From Iodidimonas sp. SYSU 1G8 (lineage in GTDB: Bacteria > Pseudomonadota > Alphaproteobacteria > SMXS01): a stretch of DNA of 64,000 bases. Below, one piece after another: positions 8,838 through 18,700 of this stretch. The notes under the pieces are model-generated. The model searched no databases and was not told the DNA's origin. It saw only the letters and a program-made list of their open reading frames with translations. The stretch lies in contig NZ_JBBYXJ010000001.1 of NCBI RefSeq assembly GCF_039655775.1, positions 744,001-808,000 on the forward strand. Direction: 5' to 3'. The stretch's first letter is position 1; each line of letters starts with the position of its first letter. The position numbers were made by a program, and so were the translations under genes.

Positions 8838-10016
8838 TCAGCCGAACATGGCAGTGGCGCGCGATCTCGCTTCGCTGTCGATTTCCGCGAGATCATCCCA
8901 TCCGCGAAGGGGACAAGAACCCATCCGCTCAAGCACATCCTGCACGATCTTCGGGATATCCAGGAAGGCAATTCGCTCCTGCAAAAAACCCTCCACGGCG
9001 ACTTCGTTGGCTGCGTTGAGGATAGTAGGAGCGCCACCCCCGCTTTGCAAGGCTTCGCGCGCCAGCCGAAGGGCCGGAAACCGCTCAAGATCCGGCGCCT
9101 CGAAGTCCAGCCGGCCGATCGAGCCCAGATCGAGACGGGTAACCGGGGTTTCCATGCGGTCGGGCCACGCCAGCGCGTGGGCGATCGGGGTGCGCATATC
9201 CGGAGAACCCAGCTGCGCCAGGACGGAGCCATCCACATAGGAGACCATGCTATGGATCACGGACTGCGGATGGACAAGAACCTCGATCTGCTCGACAGAC
9301 ACGGGAAATAGATGAAAGGCCTCAATGGCCTCCAGCCCTTTGTTCATCAAGGTCGCCGAATCGATGGAGATCTTGGCGCCCATGGACCAGTTTGGATGCT
9401 TGACCGCCTGCGCGGGCGTGACGCGCGACATTTCCTCGAGCGTGAAGGTTCGGAACGGTCCGCCAGAGGCGGTCAGGATGATCTTTTCCACCCGCTCGGG
9501 ATGGTCGAAGTCGAACACCTGGAAGATGGCGTTGTGCTCGGAGTCGACCGGCAACAGCGTCGCGCCCGATCGGGTGACTTCCTTGGTGAAGAGTTCACCG
9601 GCGCACACCAGGCATTCCTTGTTGGCGAGGGCAACGGTCGCGCCTCGCCGCACGCCCGCCAGTGTGGGCTCCAACCCGGCGGCGCCGACGATCCCCGCGA
9701 TCATCCAGTCGGACGGATAGCTGGCGGCTTCCACGAGGCCTTCGGGTCCCGCGAGCACGGTGATGTTGGTGCCGGCGAGCGCGTCCCGCAGGTCCTGATA
9801 TTTCGCCGGATCGCCGATGGCGACCACGCGCGGCTGAAACTGCCGCGCCTGCTGCGCCAGAAGGGTAACGTTGGAATGCGCGGTCAGCGCGACTACGTCG
9901 TAGGCGTCCAGGTTACGTGCCACCAGATCAAGGGTGCTGAGCCCGATCGAGCCGGTTGACCCCAGCAGGGACAGGGTACGCGGACGGGATGCGTTGTTGT
10001 TGAGCGGTTCAGCCAT
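8838..10016 (-). CDS. dxr: 1-deoxy-D-xylulose-5-phosphate reductoisomerase
   Basis: Dxr converts 1-deoxyxylulose 5-phosphate to methylerythritol 4-phosphate with NADPH, the first committed step of the non-mevalonate isoprenoid pathway. The dinucleotide loop LLGSTGSIGLSTLDL is at the N-terminus; the metal/substrate region includes LLPVDSEHNAIFQ and ILTASGGPFR. I chose the ATG at 10016, which overlaps the end of cdsA by 8 bases (ATGGCTGA), giving 392 residues. A GTG at 10037 would add seven residues; neither has a strong ribosome binding site, so the start is uncertain. With uppS and cdsA next door, the cluster links isoprenoid precursors to undecaprenyl and phospholipid synthesis. Confidence 0.95.
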   Translation of the reverse strand: MAEPLNNNASRPRTLSLLGSTGSIGLSTLDLVARNLDAYDVVALTAHSNVTLLAQQARQFQPRVVAIGDPAKYQDLRDALAGTNITVLAGPEGLVEAASYPSDWMIAGIVGAAGLEPTLAGVRRGATVALANKECLVCAGELFTKEVTRSGATLLPVDSEHNAIFQVFDFDHPERVEKIILTASGGPFRTFTLEEMSRVTPAQAVKHPNWSMGAKISIDSATLMNKGLEAIEAFHLFPVSVEQIEVLVHPQSVIHSMVSYVDGSVLAQLGSPDMRTPIAHALAWPDRMETPVTRLDLGSIGRLDFEAPDLERFPALRLAREALQSGGGAPTILNAANEVAVEGFLQERIAFLDIPKIVQDVLERMGSCPLRGWDDLAEIDSEARSRATAMFG

Positions 10017-10821
10017 TGAGCGGGATACCGTATTCACCTATCAGAAACAATGACACAGCCACGAAAGGGGCGATGAAGACCAGGCTGTCGATGCGGTCGA
10101 GGATTCCGCCATGCCCGGGAATGAGCGTGCCGCTGTCCTTGACCTTGAAGTGACGCTTGATCCAGGACTCGACGATGTCGCCCACCTGTGACCCAACAGC
10201 CAGCAGCAACCCGAGCAGGACCAGAAGTGCCAGTGGGACGGCCCGCGCCCATCCCTCGCCGTGCCAGAACAGCAGCGCGGATGACAGGATCGCGGCGAGC
10301 ATGCAGCCGCCGACAAGGCCCGCCCAGGTCTTGTTCGGACTGATCCGCGGCACGAGCTTGGGACCGCCGATCAGCGAGCCCGACAGATACGCTCCGATGT
10401 CGGTCGCCCAGACGATCACGAACAGCCACAGGACGCTCACCCAGCCGGCGAACTCGCGAATCCAGAGCAAAGCGATCATGGCGCTGCCCAGATACAGCAG
10501 CCCCAGGACGGGCCACAACGGACCGGTCCGCGTCAAGATGCCCACGATGACGGCGAGCGATGCGCCTGCCCCGAGAAACAGCAATGCGACCGCCACGCCC
10601 TGGCCGACGAAGGAAATTCCGGCAAGGATGAACACGACGGCGTTGAGGATGCTGAGCGCGGCGTGCGCGGACGATGTCATCCGGTTCCATTCGATCGTCG
10701 CGTAGGTGCCGACCAGCGCCAGCAGGCCGGCGAGCCACCAGCCGCCCGCCCAAGCCGCACCCAGCGCCACGGGTGCCATGACCAGTGCCGAAGCCGTACG
10801 GACGAGTAAACGCTTTGGCAA
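10009..10821 (-). CDS. cdsA: Phosphatidate cytidylyltransferase
   Basis: CdsA makes CDP-diacylglycerol from phosphatidate and CTP, the branch point for all phospholipids. The 270-residue protein is almost entirely membrane-spanning (about eight hydrophobic segments). The family signature is complete near the C-terminus: S-x-VGDIVESWIKRHFKVKD followed by IPGHGGILDRIDSL, which carries the metal-binding aspartates. It lies 27 bp after uppS and overlaps dxr by 8 bases, implying one transcript. Confidence 0.96.
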   Translation of the reverse strand: MPKRLLVRTASALVMAPVALGAAWAGGWWLAGLLALVGTYATIEWNRMTSSAHAALSILNAVVFILAGISFVGQGVAVALLFLGAGASLAVIVGILTRTGPLWPVLGLLYLGSAMIALLWIREFAGWVSVLWLFVIVWATDIGAYLSGSLIGGPKLVPRISPNKTWAGLVGGCMLAAILSSALLFWHGEGWARAVPLALLVLLGLLLAVGSQVGDIVESWIKRHFKVKDSGTLIPGHGGILDRIDSLVFIAPFVAVSLFLIGEYGIPLNG

Positions 10822-10848
10822 TCCGGTGTTCCCTGCCGCGAAGTTCCC

Positions 10849-11586
10849 TCAGGAACTCGATGTCGCCCCATAGCGCCGGTCGCGTGCATTGAACTGGTCA
10901 ATGGCCGACACCAGGCATTGCTTGTCAAAATCGGGCCAGAACACATCCATGAACAGCAACTCGGCATAGGCCGATTGCCAGAGCATGAAGTTGCTCAGCC
11001 GTTGCTCGCCGCTGGTCCGGATCACCAGATCGGGGTCGGGCAAGCCACCGGTATAGAGAAAGCCGGAAAAGGTCGTTTCCGTGACGTCGTCGAGCGACAG
11101 TTCTCCACGTTTGTGCGCCGCCGCGATGGCGCGGGCCGCGCTGACGATCTCGGCCTGGGCGCCATAGCTGACGGCGATCGTCAGGGTGAGGCCGGAATTG
11201 AGCGCTGTCCGTTGCTCGCATTCCTCGATCAGCGCCCGGATGTCCACCGAAAGCCGGCTGCGATCGCCGATGATCTTCAACCGGACGCCGTTGCGCGCCA
11301 GATCATTGATCTCGCGGCGCAAATAGAGGCGAAGCAGCCCCATCAGGTCATCGACTTCCGACGCGGGCCGCTTCCAGTTCTCGGACGAGAAGGCGAACAG
11401 GGTCAGGTAGGCGACACCCAGTTCGCGGCATCCCTCGACGGAGCGGCGAACCGCTTCGGCGCCTTGTCGGTGTCCGGCGATGCGCGGCAAGCCGCGCGAC
11501 TGCGCCCAACGTCCATTGCCGTCCATGATGATGGCGATGTGCGTCGGCGTGATGCCGTACTCCTGCTTGGGCGAGACATCGAGCAT
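10849..11586 (-). CDS. uppS: Isoprenyl (undecaprenyl diphosphate) synthase
   Basis: This cis-prenyltransferase extends farnesyl diphosphate with isopentenyl units to undecaprenyl diphosphate, the lipid carrier for peptidoglycan and other envelope glycans. The catalytic aspartate is in IAIIMDGNGRWA near residue 22; the second signature LPDPDLVIRTSGEQRLSNFM is near residue 190. The usual SYGGR block reads SYGAQAEI here, a mild variation. The 245-residue length is normal. The gap to frr is 3 bp. Confidence 0.96.
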   Translation of the reverse strand: MLDVSPKQEYGITPTHIAIIMDGNGRWAQSRGLPRIAGHRQGAEAVRRSVEGCRELGVAYLTLFAFSSENWKRPASEVDDLMGLLRLYLRREINDLARNGVRLKIIGDRSRLSVDIRALIEECEQRTALNSGLTLTIAVSYGAQAEIVSAARAIAAAHKRGELSLDDVTETTFSGFLYTGGLPDPDLVIRTSGEQRLSNFMLWQSAYAELLFMDVFWPDFDKQCLVSAIDQFNARDRRYGATSSS

Positions 11587-11589
11587 GCG

Positions 11590-12153
11590 TCAGACCTGCA
11601 TGATGTCCTTTTCTTTGCTCGCCAACATCTCGTCGATGCGTTTCACCATGCGGTCGGTCATGTCCTGGATCTCATCGCCATACAGCTTCTGATCATCCTG
11701 ACTGATATCCCCGCCCTTTTCGAGCCGCTTCAACAGATCCATGCCGTCGCGCCGCACGTTTCTGACCGCGACCTTCGCCTGCTCGGCATAACGGCCGGCG
11801 ACCTTGCTCAGCTCGGCGCGCCGTTCCTGGTTGAGCTCGGGAATCGGTATACGCACCAGCGTGCCGTCGACGGCGGGATTGAGGCCCAGACCCGAATTGC
11901 GGATCGCCTTGTCGACGGCCGAGACGTTGGCCCGGTCCCAGACCTGCACGCTGATCATGCGGGATTCCGGCACGCTGACCGTGCCGACCTGGTTGATCGG
12001 CATCGCCGATCCGTAGACATCGACGACGATGGGGTCGAGCAGCGAGGCCGAGGCCCGGCCTGTCCTCAAACCGCCAAACTCGGTGGCAAGAACTTCCACG
12101 GCGCCCTGCATGCGGCGCTCGATGTCGCCCAGGTCTACGTCTTCCTCAGCCAT
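11590..12153 (-). CDS. frr: Ribosome-recycling factor
   Basis: RRF, with EF-G, splits the post-termination ribosome so the subunits can be reused. The 187-residue protein has the expected pattern: an N-terminal helix ([21 protein letters not shown]), the beta-domain around [21 protein letters not shown], and a long C-terminal helix rich in Arg, Lys and Glu ([20 protein letters not shown]). It is flanked by pyrH (9-bp gap) and uppS in the order conserved in nearly all Proteobacteria. Confidence 0.97.
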   Translation of the reverse strand: MAEEDVDLGDIERRMQGAVEVLATEFGGLRTGRASASLLDPIVVDVYGSAMPINQVGTVSVPESRMISVQVWDRANVSAVDKAIRNSGLGLNPAVDGTLVRIPIPELNQERRAELSKVAGRYAEQAKVAVRNVRRDGMDLLKRLEKGGDISQDDQKLYGDEIQDMTDRMVKRIDEMLASKEKDIMQV

Positions 12154-12162
12154 GTTCGGCTC

Positions 12163-12882
12163 CTATTTACCTATGGTCGTGAACGTGCCCTTGCCGGACA
12201 GCACCCGTGTCAGGCCGCCCGGCTCCTGAATGGAGAAAACAAGGATCGGAATGTCGTTTTCGCGGGCCAGCGAAACCGCCGAGGCATCCATCACCTTGAG
12301 ATCATTGGACAGGACCTCGAGATAGTTCAGATGCGTATGGTAGATGGCGTCCGGATTCTTCTTGGGATCATCGGAATAGACGCCATCGACCTGCGTCCCC
12401 TTCAGCAGGGCGTCGCACCGCATCTCGGCCGCGCGCAGGGCGGCCGCGGTATCGGTGGTGAAGAAAGGATTGCCGGTGCCCGCCGCGAAGATCACCACCC
12501 TTCCCTTCTCCATGTGCCGGATCGCCCGGCGACGGATGTAGGGTTCGCAGACGCTGGACATCGGGATGGCGGACAGAACCCGGGTCGCCATGCCCTTGTT
12601 TTCCATGATGTTCTGCATGGCCAGGGCGTTCATGACGGTGGCCAGCATGCCGATCTGGTCGGCGCTGGCACGGTCCATGCCCTGAGCGGCGCCGGACAGG
12701 CCGCGGAAGATGTTGCCGCCGCCGATCACCAGGCAGACCTCGGTCCCGGCGGTGACGACACGCTTTACGTCATCGGCGATACGGTCGACCGTGGCAAGAT
12801 CGATGCCGTAGGACTGGTCGCCCATCAAGGCCTCGCCGGACACCTTGAGCAGGATGCGGCGGTATGGACTTGGCGTTACCAA
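12163..12882 (-). CDS. pyrH: Uridylate kinase (UMP kinase)
   Basis: PyrH phosphorylates UMP to UDP and belongs to the amino-acid-kinase fold, unlike eukaryotic UMP kinases. Visible signatures are [14 protein letters not shown] (phosphate-binding), [10 protein letters not shown] and [22 protein letters not shown]. The 239-residue length is standard. The start appears to be TTG at 12882: AAGGGG sits five bases upstream, and the nearby ATG is out of frame. A terminator-like hairpin separates it from tsf, so it probably has its own promoter. Confidence 0.96.
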   Translation of the reverse strand: MVTPSPYRRILLKVSGEALMGDQSYGIDLATVDRIADDVKRVVTAGTEVCLVIGGGNIFRGLSGAAQGMDRASADQIGMLATVMNALAMQNIMENKGMATRVLSAIPMSSVCEPYIRRRAIRHMEKGRVVIFAAGTGNPFFTTDTAAALRAAEMRCDALLKGTQVDGVYSDDPKKNPDAIYHTHLNYLEVLSNDLKVMDASAVSLARENDIPILVFSIQEPGGLTRVLSGKGTFTTIGK

Positions 12883-12995
12883 AGCATTCCCCTTCTTGCG
12901 TCATGGCGCGGCAGGCCGCGCCGCCAAACTCGGCGGCGCACCTTACAACAACTCGGCTGGGCTTATGTAGCCCGTATTGCAGCTATATGTCGAAA

Positions 12996-13024
12996 TTGCC
13001 GCGCCCCGCGGGGGAGCGCGGCAA
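12996..13024 (-). terminator. Terminator hairpin downstream of tsf
   Basis: TTGCCGCGC and GCGCGGCAA form a 9-bp stem eight bases after the tsf stop codon, followed by a short T-run on the minus strand. It likely ends the rpsB-tsf transcript or reduces read-through to pyrH. Confidence 0.7.
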
Positions 13025-13031
13025 ACAGGAA

Positions 13032-13955
13032 TCAGCCGGCAAGGCTGGCGACTTCGGCCGCGAAGTCGCCCTCTTCCTTCTCGATACCCTCGCCCAGCAC
13101 GAAGCGGACGAAACCGGTTACCTTCACCTCGGTACCGAGGCTCTTGGCCAGGTCGGCGACGACCTTCTCGATCTTGCTTTCGCCATCGATCACGAAGGTC
13201 TGCGACAGCAGAACGACTTCTTCATAGAACTTGCGCATGCGGCCATCGACCATCTTCTGGATGATGTCTTCCGCACGACCGGACTCGCGCGCCTGCTGCA
13301 CCAGCACCTGACGCTCGCGGGCGACCAGCTCCTGATCCAGATCGTCCGTCGAAAGCGATTGCGGCGCGGCGGCGGCGATATGCATGGCGAGCTGCTTGCC
13401 GAACGCATCCAGCTTGGCTGTATCGCCGGCCGATTCCAGCGCGACGATGACGCCGATCTTGCCCAGGCCCGGGATGACCGGGTTGTGGACATAGCTCGAG
13501 ACAACGCCCTGGCTCACGCTCAGGCTGGCCATCCGGCGGATCGCCATGTTCTCGCCAATGGTGGCGACGAGGTGGGTCAGCTGCTCGGCCACGGTCCGGG
13601 TCTCGTTCGGGTAACCGCTGGCGAGCACCACGTCCTGATCGCCATTATTGGCCAGCGCCAGATCGGCGACGGTCTTGACGAAGGACTGGAACGTTTCGTT
13701 ACGGGCGACGAAATCGGTTTCGGAATTGACTTCCGCCACCGCGCCGGCCTTGCCGCCGACACTGATGCCGACCAGACCCTCGGCAGCCACGCGGCCGGAC
13801 TTCTTCGCCGCGGCGGCAAGACCCTTCTGGCGCAGCCAATCGATCGATGCTTCCAGGTCGCCCGAATTCTCGGTCAGCGCCTTCTTGCAATCCATCATGC
13901 CGGCGCCGGTCTTCTCGCGAAGCTCTTTAACGAGAGCAGCGGTGATCTCAGCCAT
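13032..13955 (-). CDS. tsf: Elongation factor Ts
   Basis: EF-Ts is the nucleotide exchange factor that recycles EF-Tu-GDP. The UBA-like N-terminal domain begins [20 protein letters not shown] with the GMMDCKKAL motif; the TDFVARNE signature lies near residue 80. The start at 13955 is set by AAGGA just upstream and by family alignment; an upstream in-frame ATG at 13991 would add 12 unrelated residues. The protein is 307 residues, normal for alphaproteobacteria. It follows rpsB after an 87-bp gap containing a strong hairpin. Confidence 0.97.
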   Translation of the reverse strand: MAEITAALVKELREKTGAGMMDCKKALTENSGDLEASIDWLRQKGLAAAAKKSGRVAAEGLVGISVGGKAGAVAEVNSETDFVARNETFQSFVKTVADLALANNGDQDVVLASGYPNETRTVAEQLTHLVATIGENMAIRRMASLSVSQGVVSSYVHNPVIPGLGKIGVIVALESAGDTAKLDAFGKQLAMHIAAAAPQSLSTDDLDQELVARERQVLVQQARESGRAEDIIQKMVDGRMRKFYEEVVLLSQTFVIDGESKIEKVVADLAKSLGTEVKVTGFVRFVLGEGIEKEEGDFAAEVASLAG

Positions 13956-13993
13956 GGTTCTTCCTTCCAACGAACGGGTATTCAGTGACAAAT

Positions 13994-14016
13994 GGGGGCC
14001 GTTTTAGACGGCCCCC
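13994..14016 (-). terminator. Intercistronic hairpin between rpsB and tsf
   Basis: GGGGGCCGT and ACGGCCCCC form a perfect 9-bp stem with a 5-base loop, followed on the minus strand by ATTTGTC. A weak terminator or RNA stabiliser here would let rpsB be expressed more than tsf. Confidence 0.65.
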
Positions 14017-14042
14017 GTTACGACTGGATGAAGGCGGCGGCT

Positions 14043-14852
14043 TTAGCCGTTGGTGGCTTCGGCCTGCGCTTCGCCTTCGGCCGAGGCGATGGCCTCGGGC
14101 TCGGGCAGCTCGTCGATGACCGGCGCTTCGGACTCGCCGATATCCACGCCGCCCTGGACCAGTTCGCGCTGGATGCCTTCGAGCACCGACGCGGCGACCA
14201 TGTCGCAGTACAGGTGGATGGCGCGGCTGGCATCGTCATTGCCGGGGATCGGGAAATCGATGCCGTCCGGGTTGCAATTGGTGTCGACCACGGCCGCGAC
14301 CGGAATGCCGAGCTTGTTGGCTTCCTGAATGGCGATCGATTCCTTGTTGGTGTCGATCACGAACAGGAGGTCGGGCAGACCGCCCATGTCCTTGATGCCG
14401 CCGAGCGAACGGTCGAGCTTCTCATACTCGCGGTGCAGGCTCAGACGCTCTTTCTTGGTCAGACCGCTGCTCTCGCCGCCATTCATCTCTTCCTCGAGCT
14501 GCTTCAGGCGACGGATCGACTGCGAGATCGTGCTCCAGTTGGTGAGCATGCCACCGAGCCAGCGGTGATTGACGTAATGCTGGCCGCACTTGTGCGCGGC
14601 CGAGGCGACCACTTCGGCGGCCTGGCGCTTGGTGCCGACGAACAGCACGCGGCCACCGCCGGCCGTGATGTCACGGATGGCCAGCAGGGCGCGGTTCATC
14701 AGGGGAACCGTTTCCGACAGATCGATGATGTGGATCTTGTTGCGCGCGCCGAAGATGTACGGACCCATCTTGGGGTTCCAACGGTGCGTCTGGTGACCGA
14801 AATGAACGCCTGCTTCGAGAAGCTGGCGCATAGAAACCTGGGGCAGAGCCAT
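14043..14852 (-). CDS. rpsB: Small ribosomal subunit protein S2
   Basis: S2 joins the 30S subunit late in assembly and helps bind S1. The N-terminus [19 protein letters not shown], the block [16 protein letters not shown] and the C-terminal [21 protein letters not shown] are typical. The start at 14852 has AAGGA upstream; the longer reading frame to 14936 adds residues unrelated to S2. The last 40 or so residues form an acidic Ala/Glu-rich tail, common in alphaproteobacteria. It is the first gene of the large minus-strand block. Confidence 0.97.
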   Translation of the reverse strand: MALPQVSMRQLLEAGVHFGHQTHRWNPKMGPYIFGARNKIHIIDLSETVPLMNRALLAIRDITAGGGRVLFVGTKRQAAEVVASAAHKCGQHYVNHRWLGGMLTNWSTISQSIRRLKQLEEEMNGGESSGLTKKERLSLHREYEKLDRSLGGIKDMGGLPDLLFVIDTNKESIAIQEANKLGIPVAAVVDTNCNPDGIDFPIPGNDDASRAIHLYCDMVAASVLEGIQRELVQGGVDIGESEAPVIDELPEPEAIASAEGEAQAEATNG

Positions 14853-14967
14853 TGCTGCTATCCTTACTTTACCGGTTTGTCCGCCGCGAGGATGAGAGCC
14901 GGCTTCCGCCGACACCGGACCGATCAGGCAACACACCTGACCGTGCCCCGCGTGAGTGATGGGCGGT

Positions 14968-14996
14968 CAAATAGCCCGAGAGATGATCAAATGCAA
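14968..14996 (-). promoter_or_regulatory. Candidate sigma-70 promoter for rpsB-tsf
   Basis: On the minus strand TTGCAT is followed after 17 bases by TATTTG, about 115 bp upstream of the rpsB start. The leader this implies is long enough to hold the S2 autoregulatory site known in many bacteria, but I cannot show that structure here. Confidence 0.4.
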
Positions 14997-15007
14997 GGGA
15001 TTTGGGG

Positions 15008-15766
15008 TTACTTCGGCCCCGGCCGCTCATCCTGCCGAACCATGTCGTAGTCGGCTTCCGGCGGGATCTGAATCTTGCCGTCGATGACTTCGGGCAGGAC
15101 CGTGACGATCGTCGACTGGCGAGCCGCGTCCAGCGCGGCGTCCACCGTCTTGCTGCGGCCCAGCTTGGCGAGCTGCATGCGCGTGGGGAACGTGATCTCG
15201 CGGAGTTTGGCGGCCTCGTCGGCGAGCGCCTGGGACGGGCTGATCCAGACCGAATCGATGGACTCGCCGCCATCATGGGCGTGGATATGGTCTTCCGGCA
15301 CCCGCACCATATAGAACCAGGTGTCGTAGCGGCGCGGCGCGCCCGTCGGCGTGATCCAGTGCGCGAAAGGCACCAGCAGTTCGGTGCAGAACTCGATGCC
15401 TTCGGCCTCGGCCAGCTGCACCATGTTCATCTCGCCCTTTTCCAGCTTCTTGCGATGCCGGGCCGCGATCTGGTCGCGGTGCGCGTCGCCGACGAAACCG
15501 CCGGTGCCCTTTTCACGGGCGAGAAGCACGCCGCATTCCTCGAAAACCTCGCGAATCCCGGTGATACGCAGCGCCACGTCCTCGGAGGTGCAGGTCGCGC
15601 ACACGGCCGCGTCGGCATCGGCCGGATCGTGCTTGCCGCCAGGGAACACCAGCGCGCCGCCCATGAACTGCATGTTGCGGTGCCGCTGCACCATCAGCAC
15701 TTCCATCTCGTCGTCACGGTCGCGCAGCAGCATGACCGTGGCGGCCATCGGGATCTTGTCGGTCAT
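15008..15766 (-). CDS. NUDIX hydrolase family protein
   Basis: NUDIX enzymes hydrolyse nucleoside diphosphates linked to another group. The Nudix box core REVFEECGVLL is at residues 72-82 with the preceding FPGGKHDPADAD, but about 20 residues are inserted between the glycine part and the REVFEE part, as in the NUDT19-like branch (whose known members act on CoA derivatives). The 252-residue length is longer than a minimal Nudix domain. It starts 4 bp after the dnaE stop, so the two form an operon. Substrate unknown; housekeeping of oxidised nucleotides or CoA species are both possible. Confidence 0.85.
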   Translation of the reverse strand: MTDKIPMAATVMLLRDRDDEMEVLMVQRHRNMQFMGGALVFPGGKHDPADADAAVCATCTSEDVALRITGIREVFEECGVLLAREKGTGGFVGDAHRDQIAARHRKKLEKGEMNMVQLAEAEGIEFCTELLVPFAHWITPTGAPRRYDTWFYMVRVPEDHIHAHDGGESIDSVWISPSQALADEAAKLREITFPTRMQLAKLGRSKTVDAALDAARQSTIVTVLPEVIDGKIQIPPEADYDMVRQDERPGPK

Positions 15767-15770
15767 GGCG

Positions 15771-18700
15771 TCAGATTTCCTGAACTTCGAGAATGCCGGG
15801 GATCACTTCGAGGCTGTCCCGCAGCTTGGGCGATATCTTGTATCGGTCGGCAAGCGTCAACTCAACCTGCCTGCTCATCTCCGGCAGGTTGAGCGTGACG
15901 TGCACGAAACCCTTGCCCCGCCCGCCGGTCTCGAGAATCTGGCGCACGATATCAAAGGGCGCTTCCTCGTCGATGACCAGCCGCAGTCCCGTCCCGGCCA
16001 GCGCCACCACGTCATCGACCGACTGCATCGACTGCGCGACCAGCTTGGGCGCATCGTTCTCCATTCTGGCCTCGACGGTCAGCACGACGGCCTTGTTCAC
16101 CTCCAGCATGTCGCGATTGGCCGAGAGCTGCTGGGAAAAGAACATCACCTCGAACGCCCCGCTGGAATCGGACAGCTCGACGAAGGCGTAGGGCTTGCCC
16201 TTCTGCGACTTGCGCTCCTGGACCCGCGAGATCACGCCGGCCAGCCGGAAGCCGGTCATGCCGGTCAGCATCCGCGCATGCGCCTCGGACCAGACCAGCA
16301 CGTTCTGCTGCGTCAGCGCGCGCTTGTAGGCATCGAGCGGATGCGACGTCAGGAAAAAGCCGACCGCATCGAACTCGTGCGAGAGCTTTTCCATGGTGGA
16401 CCAGTCACGCACCGTCGGCAGCTTCAGCGCCACCACGTCACCGCCCGCCGCTCCGCCGAACAGGCCGACCTGGCTCGACGCCCTTTCGTTGGCGGCGGCG
16501 GTCGCGTGGCGCAGCACGGTCTCGACCGCCTCGAAGGACTGGCCGCGATTGCCATTGAGGCAATCGAATGCGCCGGCCCGGACCAGATTCTCCAGCTGCC
16601 GCTTGTTGACCTGGCGCGGATCGAGCCGCCGCGACAGGTCGCTCAGGTCGCGGAATGCTCCGTCCTTCTCCCGCTCGGCGACCAGGGTTTCCATGGCGCC
16701 CGTGCCCACATTCTTGACGGCGGCGAGCGCATAACGAACACCGAAGCGGCCCTCGCCCAGATCCTCGACCTCGAACTCCACGCCCGACTTGTTGATGTCC
16801 GGCGGCAGAAGCGGAATCGACAGCCGCTCCAGCTCGCGGCGGAACATGTTCAGCTTGTCGGTATTGCCCGCGTCGAGCGACATCGAGGCGGCCAGGAACT
16901 CGACCGGGTAGTTCGCCTTCAGCCAGGCCGTCTGATAGGCGACCAGCGCATAGGCCGCCGCGTGACTCTTGTTGAAGCCATAGCCGGCGAACTTGTCCAC
17001 GAGATTGAAGATGAAGCTGGCCTGTTCGGGATCGACGCCCTTGGCCGATGCGCCCTGCACGAAGCTGGCGCGCTGGGCGTCCATCTCCTCCTGCTTCTTC
17101 TTGCCCATGGCGCGGCGCAGCAGATCGGCCTGCCCCAGGCTGTAGCCGGCCAGGATCTGGGCGATCTGCATCACCTGTTCCTGATAGATGATGACGCCGT
17201 AGGTCTCCTCCAGCACCGGCCGCAGCCAGTCGTGCATGTAGGTCGGCGCTTCCTCGCCGTGCTTGCGCTTCACATAGGTCGGGATGTTGTCCATCGGACC
17301 GGGGCGATACAGCGCCACGAGCGCGATGATGTCCTCGAAGGAATCGGGCTTGAGCGTCTTGAGCACGTCGCGCATGCCCGAACTTTCAAGCTGGAAGATA
17401 CCCGCCGCGTCGCCCTTCGCGAGCATCCTGAACGTCTTCTCGTCATCGAGCGGCAGCCGCGCGATATCGATCTCGATCCCGCGCCGCCGGATGAACCGCA
17501 CGGCGCGCTCGATCACCGTTAGCGTCTTCAGGCCGAGGAAATCGAACTTCACCAGCCCTGCCGGCTCGACCCACTTCATGTTGAACTGGGTCACCGGCAT
17601 TGGCGAGCGCGGATCGCGATAGAGCGGCACCAATTCGTCCAGCGGCCGGTCGCCGATCACCACGCCGGCCGCGTGAGTCGACGCGTTGCGGTAGAGCCCC
17701 TCCAGTTTCAACGCCGTCTCCAGCAGATGGGCGACCGCCTGGTCACCGTCCCGCTCGGCCTGCAGTCTCGGCTCTCCGGCGATCGCCTCGGCCAGCGTGA
17801 CCGGTTTGGCAGGATTGTTCGGCACCATGCGGCACAGCCGGTCGACCTGTCCGTACGGCATTTCCAGCACGCGGCCGACGTCGCGCAGCGCCGCGCGGGC
17901 CTGCAGCTTGCCGAAGGTAATGATCTGCGCGACCTGATCGAAGCCGTACTTGTCCTGCACGTAACTGATGACCTGGCCGCGCTTTTCCTGGCAGAAATCG
18001 ATGTCGAAATCGGGCATCGACACGCGCTCGGGATTCAGGAAGCGCTCGAACAGCAACCCGAATCGCAGCGGATCGAGATCGGTGATCTGCAGCGCCCAGG
18101 CCGCGACCGATCCGGCGCCCGAACCACGTCCCGGTCCGACGGGCACGTCGTGATCCTTGGCCCACTTGATGAAGTCGGACACGATCAGGAAATAGCCGGG
18201 GAAGCCCATGCGGATGATGACGTCGAGCTCGAATTCGAGCCGCTTCTCGTAATCCTCGGCCGTGAAGCCGTCCTGGAACACGACCTGTTCCAGACGCAGC
18301 GTCAGTCCCTCGCGCGCCTGCCGGCGCAGTTCCTCGACCTCGTCGCCGTCGCGGGAGAATTTCGGCAGGATCGGCTTGTGGGTGCTGACCATGAAGGCGC
18401 AGCGCCGGGCGATCACCACCGTATTGTCGATCGCTTCCGGCAGGTCGGCGAACAGCACCTTCATCTCTTCAGCCGACTTGAAATAGTGCTCCGGCGTCAC
18501 GCGGCGTCGCTCGGTCTGTCCCACATAGGCGCCGCCCGCGATGCACAGCAGCGCGTCATGGGCCTCGTACATGTCCTTCTTGGCGAAATAGACGTCGTTG
18601 GTGGCGACGAGCGGCAGGTCGAGCCGGTAGGCGATGTCGAGAAACGCACCTTCGGTGCGCTGCTCGTCATCCTGCATGTGGCGCTGGATCTCGATATAGG

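Noticed and set aside
10918-13227. A 769-codon plus-strand frame spanning uppS, frr and pyrH in antisense
   Set aside because: It crosses three well-supported genes and their gaps and resembles no protein; it is a codon-bias shadow.
15351-17522. A 723-codon plus-strand frame opposite dnaE and the NUDIX gene
   Set aside because: Same reason: antisense to certain genes, His/Gln/Arg-rich composition typical of shadow frames.
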